Origin: JBAZOJ01 sp041648755
GTDB lineage: Bacteria; Planctomycetota; B143-G9
DNA length: 26,043 nt
Direction: 5' to 3'
Assembly (NCBI GenBank): GCA_041648755.1
Contig: JBAZOJ010000019.1
Coordinates: 1 to 26,043, forward strand
The position numbers were made by a program, and so were the translations under genes. The notes under the pieces were generated by a model. It was not told where the DNA came from. It saw nothing but the letters and a program-made list of their open reading frames with translations, and did no database searches. Position 1 is the first letter of the stretch, and each line of letters begins with the position of its first letter. Positions 15,719-23,064 of the stretch are shown in pieces.

Positions 15719-17656
15719 TTAGAAGGCCATTACCTGACATTTTGGCAGAGACGCCTTCAACTCGGCTATCTCTTCGGCCTTGACTGCAGGTATCCCGTGC
15801 AGGAATACATACTGCAGCGATTGCTTGTCAAAGAGCGCGCGCACCGAAGACAGAGTCGGCGCTTTATTGATCGTGACATACTTCATGTTCTGCAAACCTG
15901 AAAGCCCTTCGATGTTCTCCAAATCAGGGCAGTCCACGAGGTCGATCATCGACAGGCCGGTCATCCTTTCGCAGAAGTCGAGGGTCTTCATTCCCGGGCA
16001 CTCAACGATGTACAGGTACTTCATGCCCGTGAGTTCCCCCAGAGGCCCGAAATCTGCGTCTGCCGGAGATGATAGTGATAGGTAACTGATGCAGGACAGA
16101 TTCTTCAGCGGCGCAAAAGACTCGATCCTCGAACTCCCGGTTATCATCAAGGACTTGAGCGTCACTGTGTTTGCGAGGGAGGCGATATCCCGGAGATTTG
16201 TGCAGTTCTCGATCTCGAGAGAACCGAGGAGAGTAAGGACCTCAATCCCCTGCAGGGATTCGATAGCAGAGCCATTCGCCTTGATTCGAATCAGTGAAGG
16301 CATGTCAGCCAAACCCGCAAAAGAAGTCAGGTTGGGGCAGGAGTTCAATTCGAGCGTATCCAGCGCCCTCAGATCCGCGAGCCACTTAAGGTCGGTAATG
16401 CATGAAAGCCCGGAAGCATCGAGTGCGTTTAGCGAGGTCACCCCTGAAACAAAGTCCATATCCCTCAGGCCGCAGTTCGACACGACGAGGCGTTCCAGTT
16501 TCCAGTCGTTGCCCAAGTCGGGGATTGCAACCACCGCAGGACAGTTGGAGACTTCAAGTTCCTCCAGCGCGGTCAAATCCACTAACATAGAGAGGTCCGA
16601 AAGCTTGGCGCTGTCAGAGATGAGGAGTTGCTTCGCACTGACACAAGCACGCAGCTCCGAGACGCTCTTCAATGCGGAGCAGAACCTGAGATCGACATAT
16701 GCAATCCCCTTCCCCGGTTGCAGTAGGGCAAGGGATGTAATCGCGGCGCAACCCCTCAGGCATATCCCTTTGAGCTGTGGACAGCCCGTCAGAGTCTCCG
16801 ATTTCAGGAACTTCGCCCATGTGATATTAAGGTAGCTCAAGCCTGGCGCCTGGGATAGACCTGAGAAGTCCGCGAGCCTCTCGCAGAACAGCAGACTGAC
16901 GGTCTTCAGCGCAGGGAGCGGCCCGGAGAACTCGACGCGTTTGAGGGCGTGGCTTTTCACAACCGCGAACAATTGCAGCTTCTCGCGGCCGGGAAGCACT
17001 ATTTCGCCCTTCCCCCTGGCCTCCCACAGCACCAGGCCGCGCAGGTCGAGCTTCTCAAGTACAGGTGAGCTTGCTTCAAAGGTCTTTCCAACCAATTCTA
17101 CTACGAGAGGCCTGCCAGCCAATCTCGCGAGTTCGGAGATTCCCTCTGCGGGAATATCACCGACTCTGACGTATGATATCCCGGCCAAGTCCTCTTCTGA
17201 AGCCCCTTTCAACCATTCGAGAGCTTCATTGTCATCAATGGCGATTCCGTACAATCTGTCGTTGCAGGAGAACTTCCAGCCCTCGGCCGAGAACACGAGC
17301 GTTTTCCCCGGCTCGGCTGGCACAAGAAAGTAAGGGCCCTGGTAATACTTGTCGTCCATGTCGTCGCCGTAGTAAAGATTGCGGAGGGTTTTCTTTGTTC
17401 CATCGACGGTGCCTGTCGCCGTGATGATCGCAGGCCTGTGGTTTGGCGTATATGAGAGCACCTGGAGGATATCATCAGGCGCGAGGTGCAAGGTAATCGG
17501 TTTTCCGTAATAATTCCCATCTGTGTCACCGGTACATACGTCGCGAAAACCAAGCGCTCCGCTTACGGCTACATCAACGGCCTCCGCCTCTGCAATTCCC
17601 GAAACAGCACTGCAGAGAACGCAGACGGTCAGAAAAGCTGCGAAGAGCAAACGCAT
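15719..17656 (-). CDS. Secreted leucine-rich-repeat protein
   Basis: 645 aa; ATG at 17656 follows GGGAGGCACAT. Residues 1 to about 24 are a signal peptide (hydrophobic FAAFLTVCVLCSAVSGIA core). Residues about 25-150 form a globular N-terminal part of unknown fold, with DVCTGDTDGNYYG and YYGDDMDDKYYQG. From about 190 to the end there are roughly twenty LRR units of about 21-23 residues with the consensus L..L.L..C..L.....L (for example LTALEELEVSNCPAV, LRALDTLELNSCPNL, LSMIDLVDCPDLENI). Cys in the 'NC/SC' ladder position is typical. LRR arrays bind proteins or other ligands on their concave face; the partner here is unknown. The gene is followed after 167 bases by the MutL-family gene with no clear terminator, but an apparent separate promoter lies there. 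Confidence 0.88.
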   Translation of the reverse strand: MRLLFAAFLTVCVLCSAVSGIAEAEAVDVAVSGALGFRDVCTGDTDGNYYGKPITLHLAPDDILQVLSYTPNHRPAIITATGTVDGTKKTLRNLYYGDDMDDKYYQGPYFLVPAEPGKTLVFSAEGWKFSCNDRLYGIAIDDNEALEWLKGASEEDLAGISYVRVGDIPAEGISELARLAGRPLVVELVGKTFEASSPVLEKLDLRGLVLWEARGKGEIVLPGREKLQLFAVVKSHALKRVEFSGPLPALKTVSLLFCERLADFSGLSQAPGLSYLNITWAKFLKSETLTGCPQLKGICLRGCAAITSLALLQPGKGIAYVDLRFCSALKSVSELRACVSAKQLLISDSAKLSDLSMLVDLTALEELEVSNCPAVVAIPDLGNDWKLERLVVSNCGLRDMDFVSGVTSLNALDASGLSCITDLKWLADLRALDTLELNSCPNLTSFAGLADMPSLIRIKANGSAIESLQGIEVLTLLGSLEIENCTNLRDIASLANTVTLKSLMITGSSRIESFAPLKNLSCISYLSLSSPADADFGPLGELTGMKYLYIVECPGMKTLDFCERMTGLSMIDLVDCPDLENIEGLSGLQNMKYVTINKAPTLSSVRALFDKQSLQYVFLHGIPAVKAEEIAELKASLPKCQVMAF

Positions 17657-17694
17657 ATGTGCCTCCCTTGTACGGAGATTCCCTACTCCCCGAT

Positions 17695-17712
17695 ATCACA
17701 AGAGTGTACCAC
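17695..17712 (-). repeat. 18-bp repeat, copy upstream of the LRR gene
   Basis: This matches 15618-15635 base for base and lies 39 bases before the LRR start codon; TACACT is at 17703-17708 on the minus strand. About 40 bases further upstream, TTCTACAATAGC (17744-17755) repeats the -10 context of the promoter at 7095-7123. No matching -35 is seen for either, so which is used is unclear. Confidence 0.7.
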
Positions 17713-17786
17713 TTTCGTGCGCGAATTCATCACAGACGGTACAGCTATTGTAGAAAGAGGGACTACTTCCACTGCGGAAAGAAGGA

Positions 17787-18320
17787 ATGACCGCGATTAG
17801 TATCAGGCTTACTGTAAGGGCCGCAATGAACGACTGGAGTCTCCCCCCTTTCGACTACCCGCCAAATCCTGTTGTGAACGAGCAGGGAAACCGCTCGTGG
17901 AAGCACCACGTCCAGCGGACTTCGCTGCTGCACGATCTGTCCAAGTTGCACGTCCCAGCACTGTTCATCTATGGCGACCGTGACATTCGGCCGAGTTGGC
18001 CCGTGGAACAGGTGGCGCGGCTGATGCCCGGTTCCCGCATAGAGATACTGCAGGGCGCGGATCACTACCTATGGCTGACGCACGCCATGCGAGTCGGAGA
18101 ACTCTTGACCGGATTCGTGCGGATGGTGCAGGGGAAACCTCAGCATTCTGCCCGACGCAAAAGAAGATACACTTGTTGTACACTTCCTTGCAAAGGGTTT
18201 TCGCCCACTGCTTGGTTTCTTTCCATCTCCAAAAGGAGGCCATATGCCACTGCTTCAGATTCCGCATGCCAACCTTCTCGTCGATCCTTTTCTGGTCCGG
18301 GCCGTGTACATCAAGGATAA
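17787..18320 (+). pseudogene. Remnant of an alpha/beta-hydrolase (C-terminal part only)
   Basis: The frame opens at ATG 17787 (or 17826). Residues about 45-114 read as the end of an alpha/beta-hydrolase of the proline-iminopeptidase/haloperoxidase type: LLHDLSKLHVPALFIYGDRD, with catalytic-type Asp at D66 in GDRDIRP, then PGSRIEILQGADHYLWLTHA with catalytic-type His H93. The N-terminal two thirds, with the nucleophile elbow, are absent, and a stop at 17751 closes the frame upstream. After residue about 115 the sequence becomes a basic, Cys-rich, non-protein-like tail that runs over the ribosome-binding site and start of the next gene. I read this as a truncated leftover of a deletion or recombination, not a working enzyme. 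An expressed short domain cannot be excluded. Confidence 0.6.
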
Positions 18321-18453
18321 CAGCCTTGTTGTGGAGTTCGGCGACAAAAAGCACTCCGTCGGGCCATTTCCCGACGCTGAGCAGAAAAAGATAATGTCCG
18401 ACATTTGGGCCGCGCTCGAGCCCTACAGCGGAACAATGCCGAAGCCTCAATAG
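18244..18453 (+). CDS. Small hypothetical protein (69 aa)
   Basis: 69 aa with an excellent ribosome-binding site (AAAGGAGGCCAT before ATG 18244). The sequence is compact and protein-like: MPLLQIPHANLLVDPFLVRA, then a beta pattern VYIKDNSLVVEFGDKKHSVGPF and a C-terminal helix AEQKKIMSDIWAALEP. No signal peptide, no cysteines, no membrane segment. Its start lies inside the tail of the hydrolase remnant in another frame, which supports that tail being non-coding. I do not recognise a named family. It stands alone, with no strong terminator seen after it and the next promoter 160 bases downstream. Confidence 0.72.
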   Translation: MPLLQIPHANLLVDPFLVRAVYIKDNSLVVEFGDKKHSVGPFPDAEQKKIMSDIWAALEPYSGTMPKPQ

Positions 18454-18613
18454 GACCGGCCATCCGCCCTACTTCGCGGTGCTTAAAATGGTGCCGCGAA
18501 CCGCGATAATACGCGCGTTGCACATGTTCCGGCCGCGATATGCAATTGGTGCTGGCCACAGCATTTCCTTTCCCTTTGCGGTCATTTGCAGCGGATATTC
18601 CTCTTCCTCTCCC

Positions 18614-18642
18614 TTGACTTTCCCCGTTAGCGTTGTTAGAAT
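18614..18642 (+). promoter_or_regulatory. Sigma70-type promoter of the beta-propeller gene
   Basis: TTGACT (18614-18619), 17 bases, TAGAAT (18637-18642). Each has one mismatch to consensus. The predicted start near 18649 gives a leader of about 32 bases to ATG 18681. The rest of 18454-18613 shows nothing I can name. Confidence 0.75.
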
Positions 18643-18680
18643 CTGCGTTCAGCCGCAGAAGCTCTAACAAAGGGGGTATT

Positions 18681-20252
18681 ATGCGTGCTCGGCCTTTGGG
18701 ACTCCTGATTCCCGCACTCCTGCTCTTCGCGCTTTCGATTTCAACTGCTGAAGAACCTGCCGCCGCTATGAAAGAGACCGTCATCTGTGCTGTCACGGAA
18801 GAAGACGCCACGAAGAAGATGGCCGTGAGCCCCGATCATCGCCACTGTGCATTTATCCGAAAGGTGGACAAGGGCGAGATGGTCATAGTTGATGGCAAAG
18901 AGGGAAAAGTGTTCAACAAAGTTCTGAGGCCCTTCTACTCGCCTGATTCCACCAAAGTCGCCTATGCCGGCTTCGATGGCAAGAGCTGGACCATCGTCGA
19001 AAACGGCAAGGTTGGCCCAAAATATGACAAGATTGACGAGGTCATTTTCCTCTATACTCCGGACAGCAAAAACCTCATTTACGTTGCGACCAAAGGCGGC
19101 AAGCAGTTTGTCGTGTCCGGCGGCAAGGATCAGAAGCCCTATAAGGAGATCCAGGGAATCAGACTGAGCACTGACGGCAAGCATATTGCCGTTCATGCCT
19201 CCGATAGCGTCTCGCAAGGGATTCAGGGGCCTGGCCAGGATCAGGACTTCTGGAGCATCGACGGAGATGACCTCACCGACTATACCGACCCAATGGGCTT
19301 TGCAATGAGCCCCAACGGAAAACGCTACGCGCTGATCGGTCGTCCAGCGAACGGCGAAGACGGCTTCGGTTCGTTCATCATCGTTGACGGGGAAAAGCGT
19401 GAGAAGCTGGGTTCTTTCATGGTATCCAGCCTGAGCGACTACTTCGTCTTCAGTCCGGACAGCAAGCGCCTTGCCTACGTAGTTGAGTCGGATGACAAGG
19501 ACAAGGTCATTCTGGACGGGAAATCCGGCAGTTCCTACAAGGGCGTGGAAGGCATGACCTTCTCTCCCTGCAACAAGCACTTCGCCTTTTTCAGCGGAAC
19601 GAAAGAAACTGGAGCTTTCCACCTCGACGGCAAGACATGGAAGACTACTTTCGCATCCGGAAATTTCGAAACTCCCCCGACCGTCTTCTGCGGAGATAAG
19701 GCCGCCATACGGGTAAAGACAGATGAAGGCGAATGCGTCGTTGAGAACGATGTCGCTGGCGACCCCTACAAGTGGGTGAGTTTGCCGATCTATAACTCAA
19801 AGAAAGAGGTCTGTTATCTGGCCAGTGCCGATGGAAAGCTGATGTTCATTGCGGCCGGAAAAACAGTCTGCGAAGTCGAAGGAGGAACCGATCCTCTTCT
19901 CGCCATGCTCAGGCATACACAGATTCTCTCGCTGGTCGGCACGGCAGAGCAGCCAGCATTCCTCTTCTCGCGCGAGAAAGAGAGTTGGATTGCCGTCGGC
20001 GAGGAAACCTATGGGCCATTCGGCTCGTTCGACGGGGTAAAAAGCGCGATGCTGCCCCGGCTCAAAATCGAGAAACTCGGAATGGACCTGAAAGACATCG
20101 ATCGTCCTGCAGACTTCCCGGAGATGCCTAACGCCGCCGAGATGGATGACGCCAACGCTCACTATACTTCCTTTGCCTTCGCCAACGGTACGCTTAGCCT
20201 GATCGCCGAAAAGGATGGCAACCTCGTCCTGATCGAGGTAAAGGTGAAGTAA
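18681..20252 (+). CDS. Exported WD40/TolB-like beta-propeller protein
   Basis: 523 aa from ATG 18681, chosen over a frame-open start 48 bases earlier because it has AGGGGGTATT before it, begins a signal peptide (MRARPLGLLIPALLLFALSI...STA) and lies downstream of the promoter. Repeated blades carry the TolB-like signature 'FSPD.KRLAYV': MAVSPDHRHCAFIRK, FYSPDSTKVAYAGF, YTPDSKNLIYVA, LSTDGKHIAVHA, MSPNGKRYALIG, FSPDSKRLAYVV, FSPCNKHFAFFSG, each followed by a short 'VDGK/LDGK' strand. That is about seven blades over residues 30-330. The C-terminal third is less regular, with 'SLIAEKDGNLVLIEV' at the end. It acts in the periplasm or outside. Propellers of this type bind proteins or ligands; no catalytic residues are evident. 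It is monocistronic, with its own promoter and terminator. Confidence 0.85.
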   Translation: MRARPLGLLIPALLLFALSISTAEEPAAAMKETVICAVTEEDATKKMAVSPDHRHCAFIRKVDKGEMVIVDGKEGKVFNKVLRPFYSPDSTKVAYAGFDGKSWTIVENGKVGPKYDKIDEVIFLYTPDSKNLIYVATKGGKQFVVSGGKDQKPYKEIQGIRLSTDGKHIAVHASDSVSQGIQGPGQDQDFWSIDGDDLTDYTDPMGFAMSPNGKRYALIGRPANGEDGFGSFIIVDGEKREKLGSFMVSSLSDYFVFSPDSKRLAYVVESDDKDKVILDGKSGSSYKGVEGMTFSPCNKHFAFFSGTKETGAFHLDGKTWKTTFASGNFETPPTVFCGDKAAIRVKTDEGECVVENDVAGDPYKWVSLPIYNSKKEVCYLASADGKLMFIAAGKTVCEVEGGTDPLLAMLRHTQILSLVGTAEQPAFLFSREKESWIAVGEETYGPFGSFDGVKSAMLPRLKIEKLGMDLKDIDRPADFPEMPNAAEMDDANAHYTSFAFANGTLSLIAEKDGNLVLIEVKVK

Positions 20253-20274
20253 GGCCGGACAACTCGCAGGAACA

Positions 20275-20319
20275 AGAGGGGCACCGGGCTTCGATGGAAC
20301 CTGGTGTCCCTCTTTTTTT
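20275..20319 (+). terminator. Rho-independent terminator after the beta-propeller gene
   Basis: The arms AGAGGGGCACCGGG (20275-20288) and CCTGGTGTCCCTCT (20300-20313) pair over 14 positions with two G-U wobbles. A run of seven T (20313-20319) follows, starting 23 bases after the stop. Confidence 0.88.
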
Positions 20320-20359
20320 CCGTGTCCATCGCGCCGATGGGGAAAAAAAAGACTTAAGG

Positions 20360-20365
20360 TACAAT
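20360..20365 (+). promoter_or_regulatory. Possible -10 element of the vWA-archaemetzincin operon
   Basis: TACAAT at 20360-20365 lies 27 bases before ATG 20393 and just after an A-rich tract. No acceptable -35 is found at 16-18 bases. Because a terminator ends 41 bases upstream, a promoter must lie in 20320-20390, and this is the best candidate. Confidence 0.35.
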
Positions 20366-20392
20366 TCCGGGGTCTTGTAAGAGGAGGATCCT

Positions 20393-21925
20393 ATGGAAAA
20401 GCGCACGAAGCCGCTTGCATTCGTTGGGCTGGCATTGCTCGCCGTCGCTGCTTTGGTGGCGGTCTTTTTCTGGGCGCCGTGGGGGCCTGGCCGCTCGAAG
20501 GAACCCAAAGTCAGGGCGGGGATGTCCACCCGGGACTACATCGCCGGAATAATTCTCAAACGCGGTGCTGACGGACTCCTTGAGTCCCGCTCCGGTCGCA
20601 TGGTCGAGCGTAAGGATTCTGCCGCGTCTGCCTCGAACGAGAAGTCGCGCCCAAGTGGGGCCGTCGCCGGGGAAGAATCCCTGTCGGAGGATTCAGTCGG
20701 AGCCCTTGGTCTTGGCGCTGGCGCCCCATCCGGAAGCTACGGGAAACGCAAAGGTGACGGCACGTCGGTACCGTCTTCGGCTGCACCCGATCCCGCGAAG
20801 AGACCGGCCAGCGGGGAAAGCACACCCGGCAATCCTGAGAAGAAGACGTCAGATCCCGAGATATTCGCCCGAACACTGACCGCCGGTAGCTTCGACGACA
20901 CGCGCGATTTCGCTGCCTACTGCAAGATGCTATCCGAGGCCGGAAACGCCAAGGATCTCGTTGAGCTTGTGAGTTCGCACGGGGCCCTGTTGCTTACCGT
21001 GAAAGTCGTTGGGCCTGATGGCAGGCCTCTGGGCAACTGCAGGGTCAGCGTGGATCTCGGAGGGCGTAAGGTGGAGGCCGTATCACGCAGCGACGGCCGT
21101 GCGATTTTCGTCGGGGCTCGTGACGGGCTCGCGGGAATTGCCGAAGCCTCTGTCACCGCGTACACGCAGGATGGCTGGTTCTCGGCCAGCAGGAAGATCA
21201 GCCTCAACGGAAGTGTAATCGAAGCTGAACTCTCCGTTGGTGAGGCAAGCGTGGGAGGACTTCCGGATTCGCTGGACCTTGCATTCGTAGTCGATTGCAC
21301 GGGCAGCATGGCAGACGAACTCGAATACCTGAAGGTCGAGATGACGGCCATTGCCGCAGCCATCGCTGAGCGTTATCCTTATGTGCGCCAGCGTTACGCC
21401 CTTGTTGTCTATCGGGACCAGGGGGACGAGTACGTAACCCGGCGCTTCGACTTCAACGAATCGCTGGATGAATTCATCTCTGACATTTCGGCACAGCGGG
21501 CTGCTGGCGGAAACGACGCCCCGGAGGCAGTGCACGAGGCCCTGGAGGAAGCATGCGCTCTTTCCTGGAGCGGCGGGAACGCAGCACGCGTTCTGTTCCA
21601 TATAGCCGATGCTCCGCCGCATGACGAGTTTGTGGCCCAGACCCTCTCGGCCCTTACCGTGCTCAGGCAGAAGGGCGTTGCCGTGTATCCCGTGGCTGGC
21701 AGTGGCGTGGACAAAACGGCTGAGTTCACGATGCGCACCTGCGCCCTGCTCACAGGGGGACGGTACATATTCCTTACAGATCACTCCGGAGTTGGCGGGA
21801 CGCACGCCGAACCCAATGTGCCGGGATACAAGGTGGAGTACCTTGTCGACCTGATGATCCGGATGATCGCATCGGAGATTGCAGGGGAACCGATTGAAGC
21901 GCAGGAGATAATTGAAGAGAAATAG
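20393..21925 (+). CDS. Membrane-anchored vWA-domain protein
   Basis: 510 aa; GAGGAGGATCCT precedes the ATG. Basic residues (EKRTK) then one transmembrane helix (about 8-28) predict cytoplasmic N-terminus and periplasmic body. Residues about 35-155 are a disordered Ser/Pro/Gly/Lys linker. Residues about 199-281 (LTVKVVGPDGRPLGNCRVSV...SDGRAIF...) resemble a carboxypeptidase-regulatory or CNA-B-like beta sandwich. Residues about 294-490 are a von Willebrand A domain with MIDAS start FVVDCTGSM (D301, T303, S305). It also has the 'YRDQGDEYVTR', 'GGNDAPEAVHEALEEA' and 'FHIADAPPH' motifs found in metal-ion-dependent vWA proteins of the type in alpha-kinase/hemicentin relatives. The next gene begins 17 bases after its stop, so it leads an operon with two zinc peptidases. 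It may present or regulate them; that is inference. Confidence 0.87.
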   Translation: MEKRTKPLAFVGLALLAVAALVAVFFWAPWGPGRSKEPKVRAGMSTRDYIAGIILKRGADGLLESRSGRMVERKDSAASASNEKSRPSGAVAGEESLSEDSVGALGLGAGAPSGSYGKRKGDGTSVPSSAAPDPAKRPASGESTPGNPEKKTSDPEIFARTLTAGSFDDTRDFAAYCKMLSEAGNAKDLVELVSSHGALLLTVKVVGPDGRPLGNCRVSVDLGGRKVEAVSRSDGRAIFVGARDGLAGIAEASVTAYTQDGWFSASRKISLNGSVIEAELSVGEASVGGLPDSLDLAFVVDCTGSMADELEYLKVEMTAIAAAIAERYPYVRQRYALVVYRDQGDEYVTRRFDFNESLDEFISDISAQRAAGGNDAPEAVHEALEEACALSWSGGNAARVLFHIADAPPHDEFVAQTLSALTVLRQKGVAVYPVAGSGVDKTAEFTMRTCALLTGGRYIFLTDHSGVGGTHAEPNVPGYKVEYLVDLMIRMIASEIAGEPIEAQEIIEEK

Positions 21926-21927
21926 CC

Positions 21928-21960
21928 AATGATGAATGCAGAATGCTGAATCAGAATGAA
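21928..21960. repeat. Imperfect GAATG-type mini-repeat between vWA and first peptidase gene
   Basis: Direct iterations of ATGATGAATGCAGAATGCTG and further GAATG units run through the short intergenic gap and the first codons of the next gene. Similar 'gaatgctgaatgatgaa' strings are, in my recollection, scattered in intergenic DNA of many metagenomic genomes. They translate on the reverse strand to the well-known spurious 'HSAFII' peptide, which is seen here too. Confidence 0.5.
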
Positions 21961-23064
21961 AGCCCAGAACGGACAGAGCCCGAGGAAAGCGGACTGCGAT
22001 CTGGCGAACCGCCTGACGGCAGCCCTGCTCCACGCAGGGGGATTTTCCGCCCGCGGGTCATTATCCTTGCCGTGGTTGTTGCCGGGTTCATCGCAGCCGA
22101 CATCCTGTTCGTTGCCTGGTATTTGGATGCGCCTGACCTCGATGCGGAGTACAGCTTCCTTTATGAAGACCGGATCCCGCTGCCTACCGACCTCGGCCAC
22201 GACACAGAGCCCGTGCGCACATTGGTGTCGGGAGAGGCTTTCTACAACGCCGTGGTGGCCGCTCTTGCTACGATTCACCCGAGCAGGCCCAGGGATGCTG
22301 CGAGCGAGGAGACCTTCGCCGCCTTCAGCGCCAAGAAGCGCAACCGGCCTTCGGCCAAGCGCAAGAACTTCTACATACAGCCGCTGGGTTCCTTCTCATC
22401 ATCCGAATCGCGCATCGTTGCCTCCTCCACCGTATTCATGGAGAAGTGCTTCGGCTGTCCCTCTGTTCTGTTGCCCGTGAAGCCACTCGATGCCATTGAT
22501 GCGAAGTACCGCCGTTCCGGGCCATATGGAGAACAGTTCTTCACCGGCCATCTGCTGGCGAAAGTCCTTTTTCCCGAGGTACCCGCTGATGCAGTCGGTC
22601 TGATGGGGGTCACCAGTGCTGACCTGTGGGCAGGCAGGGGCTGGAACTACGTCTTCGGCGAGGGCGCCTTTACTCTTCGCATTGGAGTCTCATCTCTGCG
22701 GAGAATGGTCGAGGGCTCGCCGATGCCCAGCGAGAGCCTCGCACTTATGCGCACCGTCAAGTTGCTCGCGCACGAGGCAGGGCATATGTTCTCTCTCTAC
22801 CATTGCATGAATACACCGTGCATGATGGAGTTCGGCAATTCCCTGTCCGCGCACGATGCCTCCGTCGTTCACTTCTGCCCCGAATGCACGGCTAAGCTCT
22901 GCTGGTCGCTCCGCCTTTCGCCGACCGACCGGTTCGCCGCTCTGACCGAATGGTTCGAGGCAAATGGGTACAAGGAAGAGGCCGAATACTGCAAGAAGGC
23001 AAAAGCCGCGTTGGTGGAGGCGAAGATACCCACGTTCGGGAACGGAAAACCGAACAATGAATAA
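21943..23064 (+). CDS. Membrane-anchored archaemetzincin-like zinc peptidase, copy 1 (M54)
   Basis: 373 aa from ATG 21943; the ribosome-binding site is weak because the start lies in a GAATG repeat, so translation may be coupled to the vWA gene 17 bases upstream. Residues 39-60 (after RRGIFRPR) form a transmembrane helix, predicting a periplasmic catalytic domain. The M54 signature is clear: HEAGHMFSLYHC (277-288) gives zinc ligands H277, H281, H287 and catalytic E278. Then C288-x4-C293-x-M295, 16 residues, and C312-x2-C315 form the second, structural zinc site. The upstream GVTSADLW...NYVFGEG matches the family's GITDxDL...NFVFGEA motif. The usual Gly of HExxHxxGxxH is Ser284 here. Archaemetzincins are aminopeptidase-like metzincins, normally soluble and about 180-200 residues in prokaryotes; the long N-terminal extension with anchor is unusual. 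Confidence 0.87.
   Translation: MLNQNESPERTEPEESGLRSGEPPDGSPAPRRGIFRPRVIILAVVVAGFIAADILFVAWYLDAPDLDAEYSFLYEDRIPLPTDLGHDTEPVRTLVSGEAFYNAVVAALATIHPSRPRDAASEETFAAFSAKKRNRPSAKRKNFYIQPLGSFSSSESRIVASSTVFMEKCFGCPSVLLPVKPLDAIDAKYRRSGPYGEQFFTGHLLAKVLFPEVPADAVGLMGVTSADLWAGRGWNYVFGEGAFTLRIGVSSLRRMVEGSPMPSESLALMRTVKLLAHEAGHMFSLYHCMNTPCMMEFGNSLSAHDASVVHFCPECTAKLCWSLRLSPTDRFAALTEWFEANGYKEEAEYCKKAKAALVEAKIPTFGNGKPNNE

Noticed and set aside
14376..15722. 448-codon plus-strand open frame antisense to the MutL-family gene
   Set aside because: It mirrors a gene with unambiguous ATPase motifs and shows no motif of its own; long antisense frames are expected in G+C-rich coding DNA.
18160..18200. TACACTTGTTGTACACTT direct repeat before the 69-aa gene, considered as a promoter
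   Set aside because: TACACT occurs twice, but no matching -35 is found at 16-18 bases for either copy.
18479..18667. 62-codon plus-strand frame between the 69-aa gene and the propeller gene
   Set aside because: No ribosome-binding site, odd composition, and it overlaps the TTGACT-N17-TAGAAT promoter.
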